This document shows, piece by piece, positions 53,471 to 62,779 of a stretch of DNA of 64,000 nt (its first letter is position 1; each line of letters opens with the position of its first letter). The position numbers were made by a program, and so were the translations under genes. Where the stretch lies: positions 806,001 through 870,000 of the forward strand of contig NZ_MJIC01000015.1 of assembly GCF_001758465.1 (NCBI RefSeq), read 5' to 3'. This stretch comes from Marisediminitalea lipolytica (GTDB taxonomy: Bacteria > Pseudomonadota > Gammaproteobacteria > Enterobacterales > Alteromonadaceae). Below the pieces are notes generated by a model, which saw only the letters and a program-made list of their open reading frames with translations, was not told where the DNA came from and searched no databases.

Positions 53471-54007
53471 TTAGCGCAAGCGTTGGGCAAAGGTCTTTTT
53501 AAACTTAGCCAGCTTGGGTGCAACAACCATTGCGCAATATTGATTTTGCGGGTTATTTTTAAAATACGACTGATGGTAGTCTTCAGCCGGATAATAGGCT
53601 GACAAAGGCACGACTTCGGTCACAATGGGATCCGGCCACACATTCTCTTCGGTCATTTCCTGGATAATGGCCAGCGCTTCGGCTTTTTGCTGTTCGTCAT
53701 GATAAAACACAGCGCTACGATACTGCGTGCCCACATCATTACCCTGACGATTCAATTGCGTTGGATCGTGCAAGGCAAAAAAGATTTCCAGAATTTCCCG
53801 ATAGCTGATTTGATCAGGGTAGTAAGACAGGCGAACGACTTCCGCATGACCGGTATCGCCTTTACAAACGGCTTCGTAGCTTGGTGATTCTACCTGACCA
53901 CCGGCATATCCAGAGGTTGCGAGTTCAATTCCCTGAACCTGATTAAAGGCTGATTCAATACACCAAAAACATCCTCCCGCGAGGGTGGCTGTAGCTGTCG
54001 TCGTCAT
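53471..54007 (-). CDS. msrA: Peptide methionine sulfoxide reductase MsrA
   Basis: The ATG at 54007 has GGAG upstream and gives 178 residues; an upstream ATG at 54022 is less likely. The catalytic cysteine is C13 in LAGGCFWCIESAFNQVQG. VCKGDTGHAEVVRLSYYP and FFALHDPTQLNRQGNDVGTQYRS are the standard MsrA segments, and YHQSYFKNNPQNQYC near the end provides a resolving cysteine. It repairs oxidised methionine (S-sulfoxide form) with thioredoxin. It is divergent from the next gene. Confidence 0.96.
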   Translation of the reverse strand: MTTTATATLAGGCFWCIESAFNQVQGIELATSGYAGGQVESPSYEAVCKGDTGHAEVVRLSYYPDQISYREILEIFFALHDPTQLNRQGNDVGTQYRSAVFYHDEQQKAEALAIIQEMTEENVWPDPIVTEVVPLSAYYPAEDYHQSYFKNNPQNQYCAMVVAPKLAKFKKTFAQRLR

Positions 54008-54101
54008 TGTTATTCTCCGCATTTTGTGTTGTCTGAAGTGTGGTGGCGCTTTAAATGAACTTCAAGTCATCCGGGTGATTAAATTGTTCGTATAAGCCTG
54101 C

Positions 54102-54509
54102 ATGAATACGAAAATAACTCCACAATTGACCATTTTTTATGACGGTGGCTGCCCGCTTTGTGCCATTGAGATGCGTCATCTTAAAAGGCTTAACGAAAAG
54201 GGGCAGCTTGGTTTTGAAGATATTATGGCCGCCGATTTTAGCCAGCGTTATCCAGCCCTTGACTGGCAGGCACTGAACGATCGAATTCACGCCATGCGCG
54301 CCGATGGCTCTATGCTTATCGGGCTTGATGTCACTTACGAAGCCTGGCGACTGGTGGGCAAGGGCTGGCTGTATGCGCCACTTCGCTGGCCTTTGGTGAA
54401 ACCACTGGCTGACCGGTTTTACTTGTGGTTTGCCAAACACCGGTATCGTATCTCTTATTTACTTACCGGGCAGAAACGCTGCCAGCAGTGTGAGCTTAAA
54501 CAACGATGA
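54102..54509 (+). CDS. DCC-family thiol-disulfide oxidoreductase-like protein (DUF393)
   Basis: A 135-residue protein with the family's DGGCPLC motif near the N-terminus (IFYDGGCPLCAIEMRHLKRL) and the middle segment DGSMLIGLDVTYEAW typical of DUF393. The end is KRCQQCELKQR with further cysteines. The family is thought to have a thioredoxin-like fold; its biological role is not settled. It overlaps the downstream SDR gene by 4 bases, so the two are co-translated. Confidence 0.9.
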   Translation: MNTKITPQLTIFYDGGCPLCAIEMRHLKRLNEKGQLGFEDIMAADFSQRYPALDWQALNDRIHAMRADGSMLIGLDVTYEAWRLVGKGWLYAPLRWPLVKPLADRFYLWFAKHRYRISYLLTGQKRCQQCELKQR

Positions 54510-55222
54510 ACATTGTAGTGATCGGCAGTAGTGGCGCTATTGGTAAAGCGGTTGTGGGGCAAATGCTGGATACCTATCCCGATGCCCGGGTGTTTGCCGT
54601 CTCGCGACAACAACAAACCTTTAACGATTGGCCGGCAGTGCAGCCCGTTTGCCTGGATACCACCAGTGAAGACGCTATCGTTAACTGGCTGAACGAGTGT
54701 AAAAGTCAGGACCTGGTTTTTCATCATGTGGTTTGTACCACTGGCATTTTGCATGATGAACAGGTTCAGCCCGAGAAACGCCTGGAAGATGTCTCACCTG
54801 AGGCGCTGCACCATTATTTTCAGGTCAATACCGTGTTGCCGATGCTATGGATTAAACACCTGGTGGGCTTTTTTCCGTCTGAAGCCTCTACGTTAACTGT
54901 TTTAAGTGCGCGGGTGGGGAGTATCGAAGATAACGGGCTGGGGGGCTGGTATGGTTACCGGGCGTCTAAAGCTGCGCTTAACATGCTGGTTAAAACGGCG
55001 GCGGTGGAATACAAACGCCGGGCAAAACACACCAGTCTGATTTGTTATCATCCCGGTACCGTAGATTCGCAGTTGTCGGCTCCTTTTCAGCGTAACGTAA
55101 AACCAGAAAAACTCTTTACCGCGCAGTTTACCGCGCAGCAACTTGTTGCGGTTATCCAGTCCTGTAATGCTGAACACGGTCCATACTTTGTGGACTGGGC
55201 CAACCTGACTATCCCCTGGTAG
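54506..55222 (+). CDS. SDR-family oxidoreductase (C-factor-like)
   Basis: A 238-residue short-chain dehydrogenase. The cofactor loop is VIGSSGAIGKAVVGQML (4-20) and the catalytic motif YGYRASKAALNM carries the YxxxK pair, preceded by the serine in VLSARVGS. It has the shortened SDR core. Members related to C-factor/CsgA or YciK-like proteins are common in gammaproteobacteria and have unknown substrates. It is coupled with the DUF393 gene. Confidence 0.9.
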   Translation: MNIVVIGSSGAIGKAVVGQMLDTYPDARVFAVSRQQQTFNDWPAVQPVCLDTTSEDAIVNWLNECKSQDLVFHHVVCTTGILHDEQVQPEKRLEDVSPEALHHYFQVNTVLPMLWIKHLVGFFPSEASTLTVLSARVGSIEDNGLGGWYGYRASKAALNMLVKTAAVEYKRRAKHTSLICYHPGTVDSQLSAPFQRNVKPEKLFTAQFTAQQLVAVIQSCNAEHGPYFVDWANLTIPW

Positions 55223-55417
55223 CTTCCAAACTGCGCTGCCACCAGCCGAAACCAACGAAATCCAAGACTTTTTTTAATGGGATTGATAGTATTCACATTA
55301 GAAAAATTCGGTCGTTAGTCTGTGTCTCATCGTCTAAAACAATAAAAACGTAAAGTCAGCGGCGCCAAATTTATCATCGCAAAATACACAACAATAAAAA
55401 TGACAAGAGGAACTCAT

Positions 55418-56839
55418 ATGAGCGGGACCAGAGAACAGTTCGGATCGCGCCTTGGTTTTATTCTCGCCGCGGCTGGATCTGCGGTTGGTATTGGTAATCT
55501 GGTGGGATTTCCGGTGGGGGCTGCAAAAAACGGTGGTGGTGCATTTTTATTGATGTACGCTATTTTTGTCTTTGCTATTTGTTTGCCCGTAATGATGGCC
55601 GAAATGTCGGTGGGGCGTCATGCTAAAAAAGACCCGTTAGGTGCTTACTCGGCACTTACCGACAATTCACCAAAATGGAAAATAGCCGGTTGGTTGTCAA
55701 TCATCACCCCCTTTATGATTGCTGTGTTTTATCTGGTGATCACCGTATGGATATTTGGTTATCTGTATTATGCCGTGAGCGGCGATTTGGCAATGCTGGC
55801 CGAGCCCGAGACCTTTGGTAACTTTATTAATTCGCCGGTGATTTTTGCCTACATGGCGGCGGTGCTGGCGATAATGTATCTCATTTTGCAAGGCGGTGTT
55901 AAAGAAGGGATTGAAAAAGCGGCTAAGCTGCTGATGCCTGCTTTGTTTGTCATGCTGGTGTTGCTGGTGATTTTTGTGCTGACCCGTGACAACGCGATGG
56001 CTGGCGTCAGTTTTTATCTGGTCCCGGACTTTAGTAAAATCAACGCGTCGGTGATTAATGGCGCGCTGTCCCAGGCATTCTTTTCGTTAAGTCTGGGGAT
56101 GGGGATTATGATTACCTATGGTAGTTATATTGATAACCAGTCTGATATTCCTAACTCGGCAAAGCTGGTGGCGTTAACCGACACGGCAGTCGCTTTTACC
56201 GCCGGCCTGATGATTCTGCCGGCCATCTTCTCGTTTAATCCAGACACCAACCCGGCTGAATTAAGCGAGTCTTCCATTGGGATGATTTTCTCGTTTCTGC
56301 CTAAAATCTTCTTAGCTTTGCAAACCAGTATTGGCTTTGTTGGCGCCAGTGTAGTAGCCAGTATCTTCTTTTTACTGGTCTTTTTTGCGGCCATTACGTC
56401 GCTAGTTTCTATCTTTGAAGTACCCGTTGCGGCACTGATGGATGAGAAAGATTACAGTCGCCGTAAATCTCTGGTGGTGCTGGGTGTGCTACTAATCGTG
56501 TTTGCTGCGTTATGTGCGCTGTCTTTTGGGTTTGTACCTTTCCTTACCGAATTTACCAATTATGCTGATGCGCCCAAGTCCTTTTTTGATTTGGTTTACG
56601 ACGTGTTTTACGACACGATCCTGCCGCTTAACGGTCTGTTGATTTGTATTTTTGTGATGTATCGCTGGAAGCGACACAACTTTAATCAGGCGTTGCAGGT
56701 GGGAGCCCCATCGTATAAAGGCAGCTGGGTTGAACGTTATGTGGATATCTCGGTAGGCACTTTTATCCCGCTTATTCTGGCCGTGATTTTTATTAATACG
56801 GTTGCGCTTAAGTACTTTGGTGTCAGCCTGATAGGCTAA
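55418..56839 (+). CDS. Sodium-dependent transporter, NSS/SNF family
   Basis: The frame opens at 55400, but the ATG at 55418 follows AAGAGGAA and begins MSGTREQFGSRLGF, the normal start of bacterial NSS proteins, giving 473 residues. The first helix carries AAAGSAVGIGNLVGFPVGAAKNGGGAFLL, the Na+/substrate-site signature. About eleven or twelve membrane helices follow, with AGVSFYLVPDFSKINASVINGALSQAFFSLSLGMGIMITYGSY as the second signature. It couples inward Na+ to uptake of an amino acid or related solute; the solute is unknown. It is transcribed alone. Confidence 0.93.
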   Translation: MSGTREQFGSRLGFILAAAGSAVGIGNLVGFPVGAAKNGGGAFLLMYAIFVFAICLPVMMAEMSVGRHAKKDPLGAYSALTDNSPKWKIAGWLSIITPFMIAVFYLVITVWIFGYLYYAVSGDLAMLAEPETFGNFINSPVIFAYMAAVLAIMYLILQGGVKEGIEKAAKLLMPALFVMLVLLVIFVLTRDNAMAGVSFYLVPDFSKINASVINGALSQAFFSLSLGMGIMITYGSYIDNQSDIPNSAKLVALTDTAVAFTAGLMILPAIFSFNPDTNPAELSESSIGMIFSFLPKIFLALQTSIGFVGASVVASIFFLLVFFAAITSLVSIFEVPVAALMDEKDYSRRKSLVVLGVLLIVFAALCALSFGFVPFLTEFTNYADAPKSFFDLVYDVFYDTILPLNGLLICIFVMYRWKRHNFNQALQVGAPSYKGSWVERYVDISVGTFIPLILAVIFINTVALKYFGVSLIG

Positions 56840-56853
56840 CCCATGCCGGCCTG

Positions 56854-57687
56854 TCAGGCCGGCAGCATCGTCCAGGGCGACGGGTAAGCAAGCTCAATCT
56901 GCAGGCCTGAAAGGGTTGCCTGCGGGTTGATACTTTTGCCACAAGGCACTGCATCAGGGCGGAGTTCATCCGTGAAGGTAACCTCATCCAGCCCCAGTTT
57001 GTTTGCCATTTGTGGATAATAGTCACCGCGCATAGGGTGGTCATTACTGCACAGCTGCCAGAGTTTTGTTGCTGGCTGTTGCTGCATCATTGCTTCAATC
57101 ACGCTCACCACATCTTTAATATGAACCAGGTTGACTACCTGGGTGGCCCCGCTTAGCGTGCGCCCGGCAAGGGTGTTAACCGGGTGGCGGTCCGGCCCGG
57201 TTAAACCGGCCAAGCGTAATACGTAGCCTGTTTGCGGGGCGATATCTTTAATTAACTGTTCTATTTCCACATGGGCCTGGCCCGAAGCGGTATTGGGCGC
57301 AACTGGCGTTGCCGTGGTGATGTCGCCTTCCTGTTCGCCGTAAACCGAGGTTGTGCTGATAAAGATAAGCTGTTTGGGCGGTGCCTGCTGATACAGGGTG
57401 GTGATGAGTTGCTTTACCGCCTGAGTAAAATCCGATAAGTCAGTGTTACGTCTGCCCGGTGGAATATTAAGTACAAAGGTACTGCCTGTAGCCACAGCCG
57501 CCAGTGCATCACTCGCATCGCCCAGCGTATATTGAATTGCATTGATGCCTTGTTCTGTGAGGGAAAGGGTTTTCTCTTGGCTGCGAGTAGTGCCATAGAT
57601 GGTGTACTTTGAACGAAAATGGCTGGCAAGGTATCCACCTAACCAGCCACAGCCACAAAGCACTAATTTATCGGGGTTTGCTGTCAT
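56854..57687 (-). CDS. NAD-dependent epimerase/dehydratase family protein (YeeZ-like)
   Basis: The frame opens at a GTG (57696); the ATG at 57687 gives 277 residues, and neither start has a strong ribosome site. The nucleotide motif is LCGCGWLGGYLASHF and the active-site region FISTTSVYGEQEGDI holds the tyrosine. VLRLAGLTGPDRHPVN and NLVHIKDVVSVIEAMM are typical of YeeZ/SDR-extended proteins. The substrate is not known. It converges with the NSS gene and lies downstream of the DUF2884 gene on the same strand with a 59-base gap. Confidence 0.88.
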   Translation of the reverse strand: MTANPDKLVLCGCGWLGGYLASHFRSKYTIYGTTRSQEKTLSLTEQGINAIQYTLGDASDALAAVATGSTFVLNIPPGRRNTDLSDFTQAVKQLITTLYQQAPPKQLIFISTTSVYGEQEGDITTATPVAPNTASGQAHVEIEQLIKDIAPQTGYVLRLAGLTGPDRHPVNTLAGRTLSGATQVVNLVHIKDVVSVIEAMMQQQPATKLWQLCSNDHPMRGDYYPQMANKLGLDEVTFTDELRPDAVPCGKSINPQATLSGLQIELAYPSPWTMLPA

Positions 57688-57746
57688 ACCTGTCACCGGT
57701 GATAAGTTCTGCGCCAGTGTAGCATTCCCGACAGCGGTTAACAGTA

Positions 57747-58550
57747 TTACTGCTTAAGCGGCGATTTACCTTTGCTTTCCAGTAAGTCCAGACCAGACAG
57801 CGCGGCGATGCTTTTCTGCATGTGTGTTTCTGCATAGTCGGCTTTGGCCAGCACAGTGCATAATTCGTCTGCTTTACCTTCCAACGCTTCAGCCTGGCCT
57901 TCCACACGCTCTTCAATGGCGGTACCGAAGTTTTCCATACGGCTTGCAAAGGCATCCATATCACCATCGCCAAACAGCATTTCACTGCCGATTGCCATTA
58001 AAATATGCCCCATTGAACGCTCAATCAGTGATTCCACCTTATCGTCAAACTCCTGGCTCCAGGCGGCATCAGCCCAATCTCCGTCCAGCCCTGTGCTATC
58101 AAACTTATACGAGCCGTCGGCAGCGTAAAAGCGTTCGTCTATCTGGCTTGAAAGGTCGGTAAACAACTGGTCGAAATCTTCGGTGAGGTCGTTGTCGGCA
58201 CCTAACAGTTCGGTAAATACTTCGGTTACCGCATAGCTGGCAATTTTTACGCCCTCACGAGCGATATCGACAGTCATCGGGATAGCGGTTTCGATACTGG
58301 TGTAATAGTCTGATACCCAGCGTTGCTCCTCTGCATTTAACGACACGGCCTGGCTGTCAACAAAGAGCTGATGAGCGGGAGTGATTTGTACGGTTTCACC
58401 GGAGTCGGTGGTGATGGTGAGATCGCCGTGATTAAAGGTGATTTCGCCATGCAATTCCATATTGCAGTGATTGTCTACTTCAACATGGGCCAGTGCAGGC
58501 TGAGCGATCAGGGCAGTGGTCATTAACAGTGATGCAGCAACAATTTTCAT
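57747..58550 (-). CDS. YggN-like DUF2884 exported protein
   Basis: A 267-residue protein with a signal peptide (MKIVAASLLMTTALIAQPALA). The mature part (HVEVDNHCNMELHGEITFNHGDLTITTDSG, AQPAL-type start, QLFVDSQAVSLNAEEQRWVSDYYTSIE) matches the YggN/DUF2884 family, periplasmic proteins without an assigned function. The C-terminal third is helical. It is probably periplasmic. Confidence 0.87.
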   Translation of the reverse strand: MKIVAASLLMTTALIAQPALAHVEVDNHCNMELHGEITFNHGDLTITTDSGETVQITPAHQLFVDSQAVSLNAEEQRWVSDYYTSIETAIPMTVDIAREGVKIASYAVTEVFTELLGADNDLTEDFDQLFTDLSSQIDERFYAADGSYKFDSTGLDGDWADAAWSQEFDDKVESLIERSMGHILMAIGSEMLFGDGDMDAFASRMENFGTAIEERVEGQAEALEGKADELCTVLAKADYAETHMQKSIAALSGLDLLESKGKSPLKQ

Positions 58551-58809
58551 AATAATCCTCGATAGGGTGCTCTAACAATACGAATGTCTTATCGCAAATC
58601 ACAGGCCAATTTGTTAAATTTAATTAAAACAAAAGGTTAGGTTTTTCGTGCTGACATTGTTGGAATAGATTCGCCTATTGTTTTTAAAGTAACACTAATT
58701 ATTAGCGTATTTGACCATGTTCATTATTCATCGGAATATTGATTTTGCGCATGTTCATTTTTATTTGCTTAGTGCATAATACGCGCAGAATTTTTATAGG
58801 GTAAAGATT

Positions 58810-59001
58810 ATGAGTGACTGGATTGATGCAATTTTATTTGGTGTTGCGTTAGTAGCATTTACTTTAGGCATGAGCAGCATCGTAATGGGCTTTATGTCTA
58901 ATAAAGAAGGCAGTGCAGCTTTGCATGAGCGTATCGAAATGGGTTATCTGGGCGTAAGTGGCCTGGTGGTAAGCCTGTTGATGGTATATCTCATTAGCTA
59001 A
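58810..59001 (+). CDS. Small two-helix membrane protein
   Basis: A 63-residue protein with AGGGTAAAG-like ribosome site ~6-14 bases upstream. It has two hydrophobic segments (AILFGVALVAFTLGMSSIVMG and LGVSGLVVSLLMVYLIS) flanking a polar loop (SNKEGSAALHERIEMGY). A perfect terminator follows directly, which supports it as a real gene. I do not recognise the family; probable inner-membrane protein. Confidence 0.72.
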   Translation: MSDWIDAILFGVALVAFTLGMSSIVMGFMSNKEGSAALHERIEMGYLGVSGLVVSLLMVYLIS

Positions 59002-59012
59002 CTTGCTAAAAA

Positions 59013-59052
59013 GACACAAAAAAAGCGCTCAACAGAGCGCTTTTTTTGTGTC
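59013..59052. terminator. Bidirectional Rho-independent terminator
   Basis: An 18-base perfect stem: GACACAAAAAAAGCGCTC (59013-59030) pairs with GAGCGCTTTTTTTGTGTC (59035-59052) around AACA. It separates the small membrane protein gene from the convergent MscS gene. Confidence 0.95.
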
Positions 59053-59069
59053 TGACGATTGTTACCCGT

Positions 59070-60377
59070 TTAGTCTTTAACGGCTTCCGGGGTATCCGGC
59101 GTCTCGCGCTGTTGTGCCGATGGGCCGGCCAGCGCCGCAAGGTGGCTGTCACGCTGGTAAGCACGCAGATCAAACAACGGCAGCATCGCCATAATGTGGT
59201 CGAAGATATCCGCCTGGACTTTTTCGTAAGCCACCCAGGATTTATCGCGACAAAAACAGTAAATCTCCAGCGGTAGGCCCAATTCGTTTGGCGGTAACTG
59301 ACGGACCATTAACGTCATGTCCTGGTTTATTTTGGGATGCTTAAGCAAGTAGGCTTCTAAATAAGCGCGGAAGGTACCGATATTGGTGAGTGCGCGGCGG
59401 TTTAGCAAGTCGCCCTCATCAATGGAATGGTCTTTATGATAGCGCTGTAACTCTTCGATTTTGCTTTGGATGTAATCAGCAATAAAGCGGATTTTGGCCA
59501 CTTTTTGCAGGCTTTTCTCGTCATACAGGTGAATCGAATGAATATCGATATACACTGCACGTTTGATTCGCCGGCCCCCGGACTCCTGCATTCCCCGCCA
59601 ATTTTTAATGGCTTCATTGGTTAACGAATAAGTTGGGATGGTGGAGATGGTGTTATCCCAGTTTCTGACCTTTACGTTGGTCAGGCCAAGCTCGATGATT
59701 TCACCGTCAACGCCAAACTTGTCGACCTGTATCCAGTCGCCATTGGTAAACAGGCGATTCGCGGTAATCTGAATGCCCGCGACAAAGCCCAGAATAGTGT
59801 CCCGGAAAATCAGCAATAATACTGCCGCGATGGCGGTTAACCCGGATAACAGCAACAGCGGACTGCGCTCGACGATAAGCGAAACGCTCAGCAGCATCAG
59901 CACAATAAACAATACGAGTTTGGCTACCTGAATAAACCCGGTGATGGATGCCTGAGAGGCAAAAGGCGTTGAGTTGTACCAGTCTTCAAAGGTATTAAGA
60001 AGCGCACTGACCGACAAAGCGGCGACAGCCATTAAATACAGTAAGGATGCTTTAACCAGCACAGTGTAAAGCAGACTGTCTGTTACTAAAAGCGCATGGG
60101 TACTGGCAAACATAATGAGTGCCGGTGCTAAATGGATGAGGCGTTTAAAGAAGCCGTGGCTGTGCAGGGCATCGTCCCAGTGGGTTTTACTTTTCAGGAT
60201 CCAGCGGGAAACAACGGAGTTAAGTACCAGTCGGCTAACCAACAGTCCACTCATCGCCAGAACGATAATCAGGATTAATGCAAAGCTGTTGTATAAGGAG
60301 CCATTTAAAACGACATTGGTGTCGACCTGCTTGAGCAGTTCCACCAGACTCTCACGAAGCGTTTCCGCTGTGACCAT
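59070..60377 (-). CDS. MscS-family mechanosensitive channel (YbdG-like)
   Basis: A 435-residue protein with four to five N-terminal membrane segments. The pore helix and beta-domain of MscS follow (LLLIFRDTILGFVAGIQITANRLFTNGDWIQVDKFGVDGEIIELGLTNVKVRNWDNT, NEAIKNWRGMQESGGRR). A cytoplasmic C-terminal domain follows. The length and extended C-terminus fit the YbdG type, small-conductance channels responding to osmotic downshift. It overlaps no neighbour; the next acyltransferase gene ends one base upstream of its start. Confidence 0.92.
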   Translation of the reverse strand: MVTAETLRESLVELLKQVDTNVVLNGSLYNSFALILIIVLAMSGLLVSRLVLNSVVSRWILKSKTHWDDALHSHGFFKRLIHLAPALIMFASTHALLVTDSLLYTVLVKASLLYLMAVAALSVSALLNTFEDWYNSTPFASQASITGFIQVAKLVLFIVLMLLSVSLIVERSPLLLLSGLTAIAAVLLLIFRDTILGFVAGIQITANRLFTNGDWIQVDKFGVDGEIIELGLTNVKVRNWDNTISTIPTYSLTNEAIKNWRGMQESGGRRIKRAVYIDIHSIHLYDEKSLQKVAKIRFIADYIQSKIEELQRYHKDHSIDEGDLLNRRALTNIGTFRAYLEAYLLKHPKINQDMTLMVRQLPPNELGLPLEIYCFCRDKSWVAYEKVQADIFDHIMAMLPLFDLRAYQRDSHLAALAGPSAQQRETPDTPEAVKD

Positions 60378-61274
60378 TTAATTACCCTTTTTTAATCCGA
60401 TGATATTGAAGTCTTTTGTTTGCCAAAGGGAATTGACCCAGTACTGAAACCCGGTCCTGAATTCGGCGTCGTTATAATAATCGCCTATAGCCTCCTGCGG
60501 AATGTCAATCACATTGACATCAACAATGATTCGTCGCATTTGGCCGGATAATGCAGCAAACATCGGGTGTTTTTCGTTGTCAGGATACAGCAGGGAAACA
60601 TCCAGGATATTGGTAAACAGTTCGCCCATGGTTGCCAGCGTAAAAGCAATGCCGCCCGCTTTGGGGGGGAGCAGACTTTGATAAGGGCTGTTCTTACTGG
60701 CATGTTTAGCCGGCGTGTAGCGGGTTCCTTCGACAAAGTTGATAACCGTTGTGGGATGATGACGGAATTTTTCGCAGTAGCGTTTGGTGGTGATGATGTC
60801 GGTACCGCGTTTATGGGGGAATTTTTGCAGGTAGGCCGCCGAATAACGGCGCATAAAAGGCATCTCCAGCGCCCAGGCAGCCAGTCCGACAAAAGGAAGC
60901 CAGATAAGTTCCTGCTTTAAAAAGAACTTAGGCGCGGGGATGCGAAACGCGGCAAATTCGATCAGCAGAATAATGTCCAGATAGCTTAAATGGTTAGCTA
61001 CAATTAAATACCAGCTGTCTTTGCTAAGGTTGCCCTTAACCCGGTAATCCAAAATCACCGGGTTAAATAAGCGGATCAGCGCCAGGCTCACTTTACCAAA
61101 GCAAAACATGAAGGTATTCATCAGCGGTGCCAGCATACGCTGGATGGCAGGCACCGGAAGCAGTATACGCACCAGGCCAAACAAGATCACCAGACCTCCC
61201 CACAGGGCCAGATTGGCTACTTGCAAAGGTAAATGCACAATAAAAATTAGTGGTGCCAGTACTACTCTTAACAT
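60378..61274 (-). CDS. Acyltransferase (YihG/PlsC-like)
   Basis: A 298-residue protein with an N-terminal membrane segment. The acyltransferase motif NHLSYLDIILL (NHxxxxD), the FVEGTRYTPAKH glycerol-phosphate-binding segment (usually FPEGTRS) and the KAGGIAFTL block are intact. It resembles the YihG family of 1-acyl-glycerol-3-phosphate-type acyltransferases. It is the paralogue of the next gene, with ~50% identity by eye, and their genes are 3 bases apart. It is probably an inner-membrane lipid enzyme. Confidence 0.92.
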   Translation of the reverse strand: MLRVVLAPLIFIVHLPLQVANLALWGGLVILFGLVRILLPVPAIQRMLAPLMNTFMFCFGKVSLALIRLFNPVILDYRVKGNLSKDSWYLIVANHLSYLDIILLIEFAAFRIPAPKFFLKQELIWLPFVGLAAWALEMPFMRRYSAAYLQKFPHKRGTDIITTKRYCEKFRHHPTTVINFVEGTRYTPAKHASKNSPYQSLLPPKAGGIAFTLATMGELFTNILDVSLLYPDNEKHPMFAALSGQMRRIIVDVNVIDIPQEAIGDYYNDAEFRTGFQYWVNSLWQTKDFNIIGLKKGN

Positions 61275-61277
61275 GGT

Positions 61278-62180
61278 TTACACCGATTTCCACTGTTCTA
61301 AGCGCTGATCTTTTATCTGCCACTGCTCATTGAGCCATTTTTGAAAACGGACACGTTGCTCTGGATTTTCAAAGTATTCCATGATGTTTACGTCTTCAGG
61401 AAACAATCCCTGAACGGGTTTTACTTCAACATGCAACTTAATTTTTTGCACAGAACCACTGATAAAATCCCAAAAAGACGGGGTGCCCGACGGATAGTAA
61501 ATGGTGACATCAATTAGCTGATGAAGCTGGCCGCCCATGGCATTTAATACAAAAGCGATACCGCCCGCCTTGGGCTTAAGCAGATGTTTAAACGGTGACG
61601 ACTGGCGGGCATGTTTGGCCGGTGTAAAGCGCGTGCCTTCCACAAAATTCATAATGCTGGCTGGTTTATATTTAAACTTTTCGCAGGCCTTTTGTGTGGT
61701 TTCCATATCTTTGCCTTTAAGATGCGGATGTTTGGCCAGAAACGATTTGCTGTAGCGGCGCATAAAGGGAAAGTCCAGTGCCCACCACGCAAGGCCAAGT
61801 AACGGCACCCATATAAGCTGCTGTTTTAAAAAGAACTTCAAAAAAGGAATACGGTGGTTAAAAATGCGCTGTAACAGCAAAATATCGACCCATGACTGAT
61901 GATTAGCGATCACGAGGTACCAGTCGTTGCGGGAAAGTCCTTCAAGCCCGCTGACTTCCAGTTTTGTGCGGCTAAACATACGCTGATTCAGGTTATTCAC
62001 GCTAATCCAGCCAACAGCACAAGCATCCAGTAAGTAGGTCATAAAGGTGCGCCAGGCGCGCAAAGGAATAATTAATTTAAATACCGCTAATATGAGCACT
62101 AAAGGTACCCAAAAAAAGGTATTGAGCCCGTAAAAAAATGCCGACACCGCACCATTAAGCATACCGGGAATGTTTTTCAA
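61278..62180 (-). CDS. Acyltransferase (YihG/PlsC-like)
   Basis: A 300-residue protein, tandem paralogue of the 60378 gene. NHQSWVDILLLQ (NHxxxxD), FVEGTRFTPAKH and KPKAGGIAFVLNAMG are the conserved blocks, and two hydrophobic segments near the N-terminus anchor it in the membrane. The pair probably transfers acyl groups to a lipid acceptor such as lysophosphatidic acid. It is upstream of its paralogue and probably co-transcribed with it and the MscS gene. Confidence 0.92.
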   Translation of the reverse strand: MKNIPGMLNGAVSAFFYGLNTFFWVPLVLILAVFKLIIPLRAWRTFMTYLLDACAVGWISVNNLNQRMFSRTKLEVSGLEGLSRNDWYLVIANHQSWVDILLLQRIFNHRIPFLKFFLKQQLIWVPLLGLAWWALDFPFMRRYSKSFLAKHPHLKGKDMETTQKACEKFKYKPASIMNFVEGTRFTPAKHARQSSPFKHLLKPKAGGIAFVLNAMGGQLHQLIDVTIYYPSGTPSFWDFISGSVQKIKLHVEVKPVQGLFPEDVNIMEYFENPEQRVRFQKWLNEQWQIKDQRLEQWKSV

Positions 62181-62332
62181 AACTGTCCTTGCCCTAGAAG
62201 TCTAACCAGTTGGTAGTTTAACGTAAATGTCGGCAAAATCCGATAACTATGAGGTTAAACTTCACTAAGTGGCAATGTATGGTAAGGCGGAAGTGCCGCT
62301 TTTTTACGGCACACGCTGGCAGGATAAGGCGC

Positions 62333-62779
62333 TTAGAGAGACTGCTCGCCAATAACGACCCGGAAACCCAAGTCGCTGCCGGTAGCATCGGCACCGCCGC
62401 GGGTTTTTCGATGTGCATCAAAACGGTAATAAGCCGAGCTGCCGCCAATATAAACATCATCGCAGAATTTCAGGTTGGCATTATTTTCATTCATGCAGGA
62501 TTGCGTCCATTCCCTTACATTACCGTACATGTTGTACAGGCCAACACGGTTAGCAATTTTCTGTTTAACTGGTTCAGGGTGGATTGAGCCATCGTTACAG
62601 GGCTCACGTGAGGTTTGGCCAAAATTGCCAGAAAAAGCTTTGTCACGAATATTGGCGTAGAGGCAATTGGTGTAAAGACCTTCGGATTTTTCCCGCTTGG
62701 TCGCTTCCATGGGTAAAGCCAGCAGCATCCATTCATCTATAGTCGGTAGCCTGACATTTTCTTTCAGTTTCTTAGATAA
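62333..62779 (-). pseudogene. C-terminal part of formylglycine-generating-enzyme-like gene beyond an in-frame TAG
   Basis: This segment continues, in the same frame, the reading frame that stops at 62780. Directly after TAG it reads LSKKLKENVRLPTIDEW, then MLLALPME, and ends with the family signature NMYGNVREWTQSC and TRGGADATGSDLGFRV. These are the second half of the FGE-sulfatase (SUMF1) domain. An internal ATG at 62728 could start a 131-residue fragment but would lack the first half of the domain. There is no ribosome site pattern to support independent expression. Confidence 0.75.
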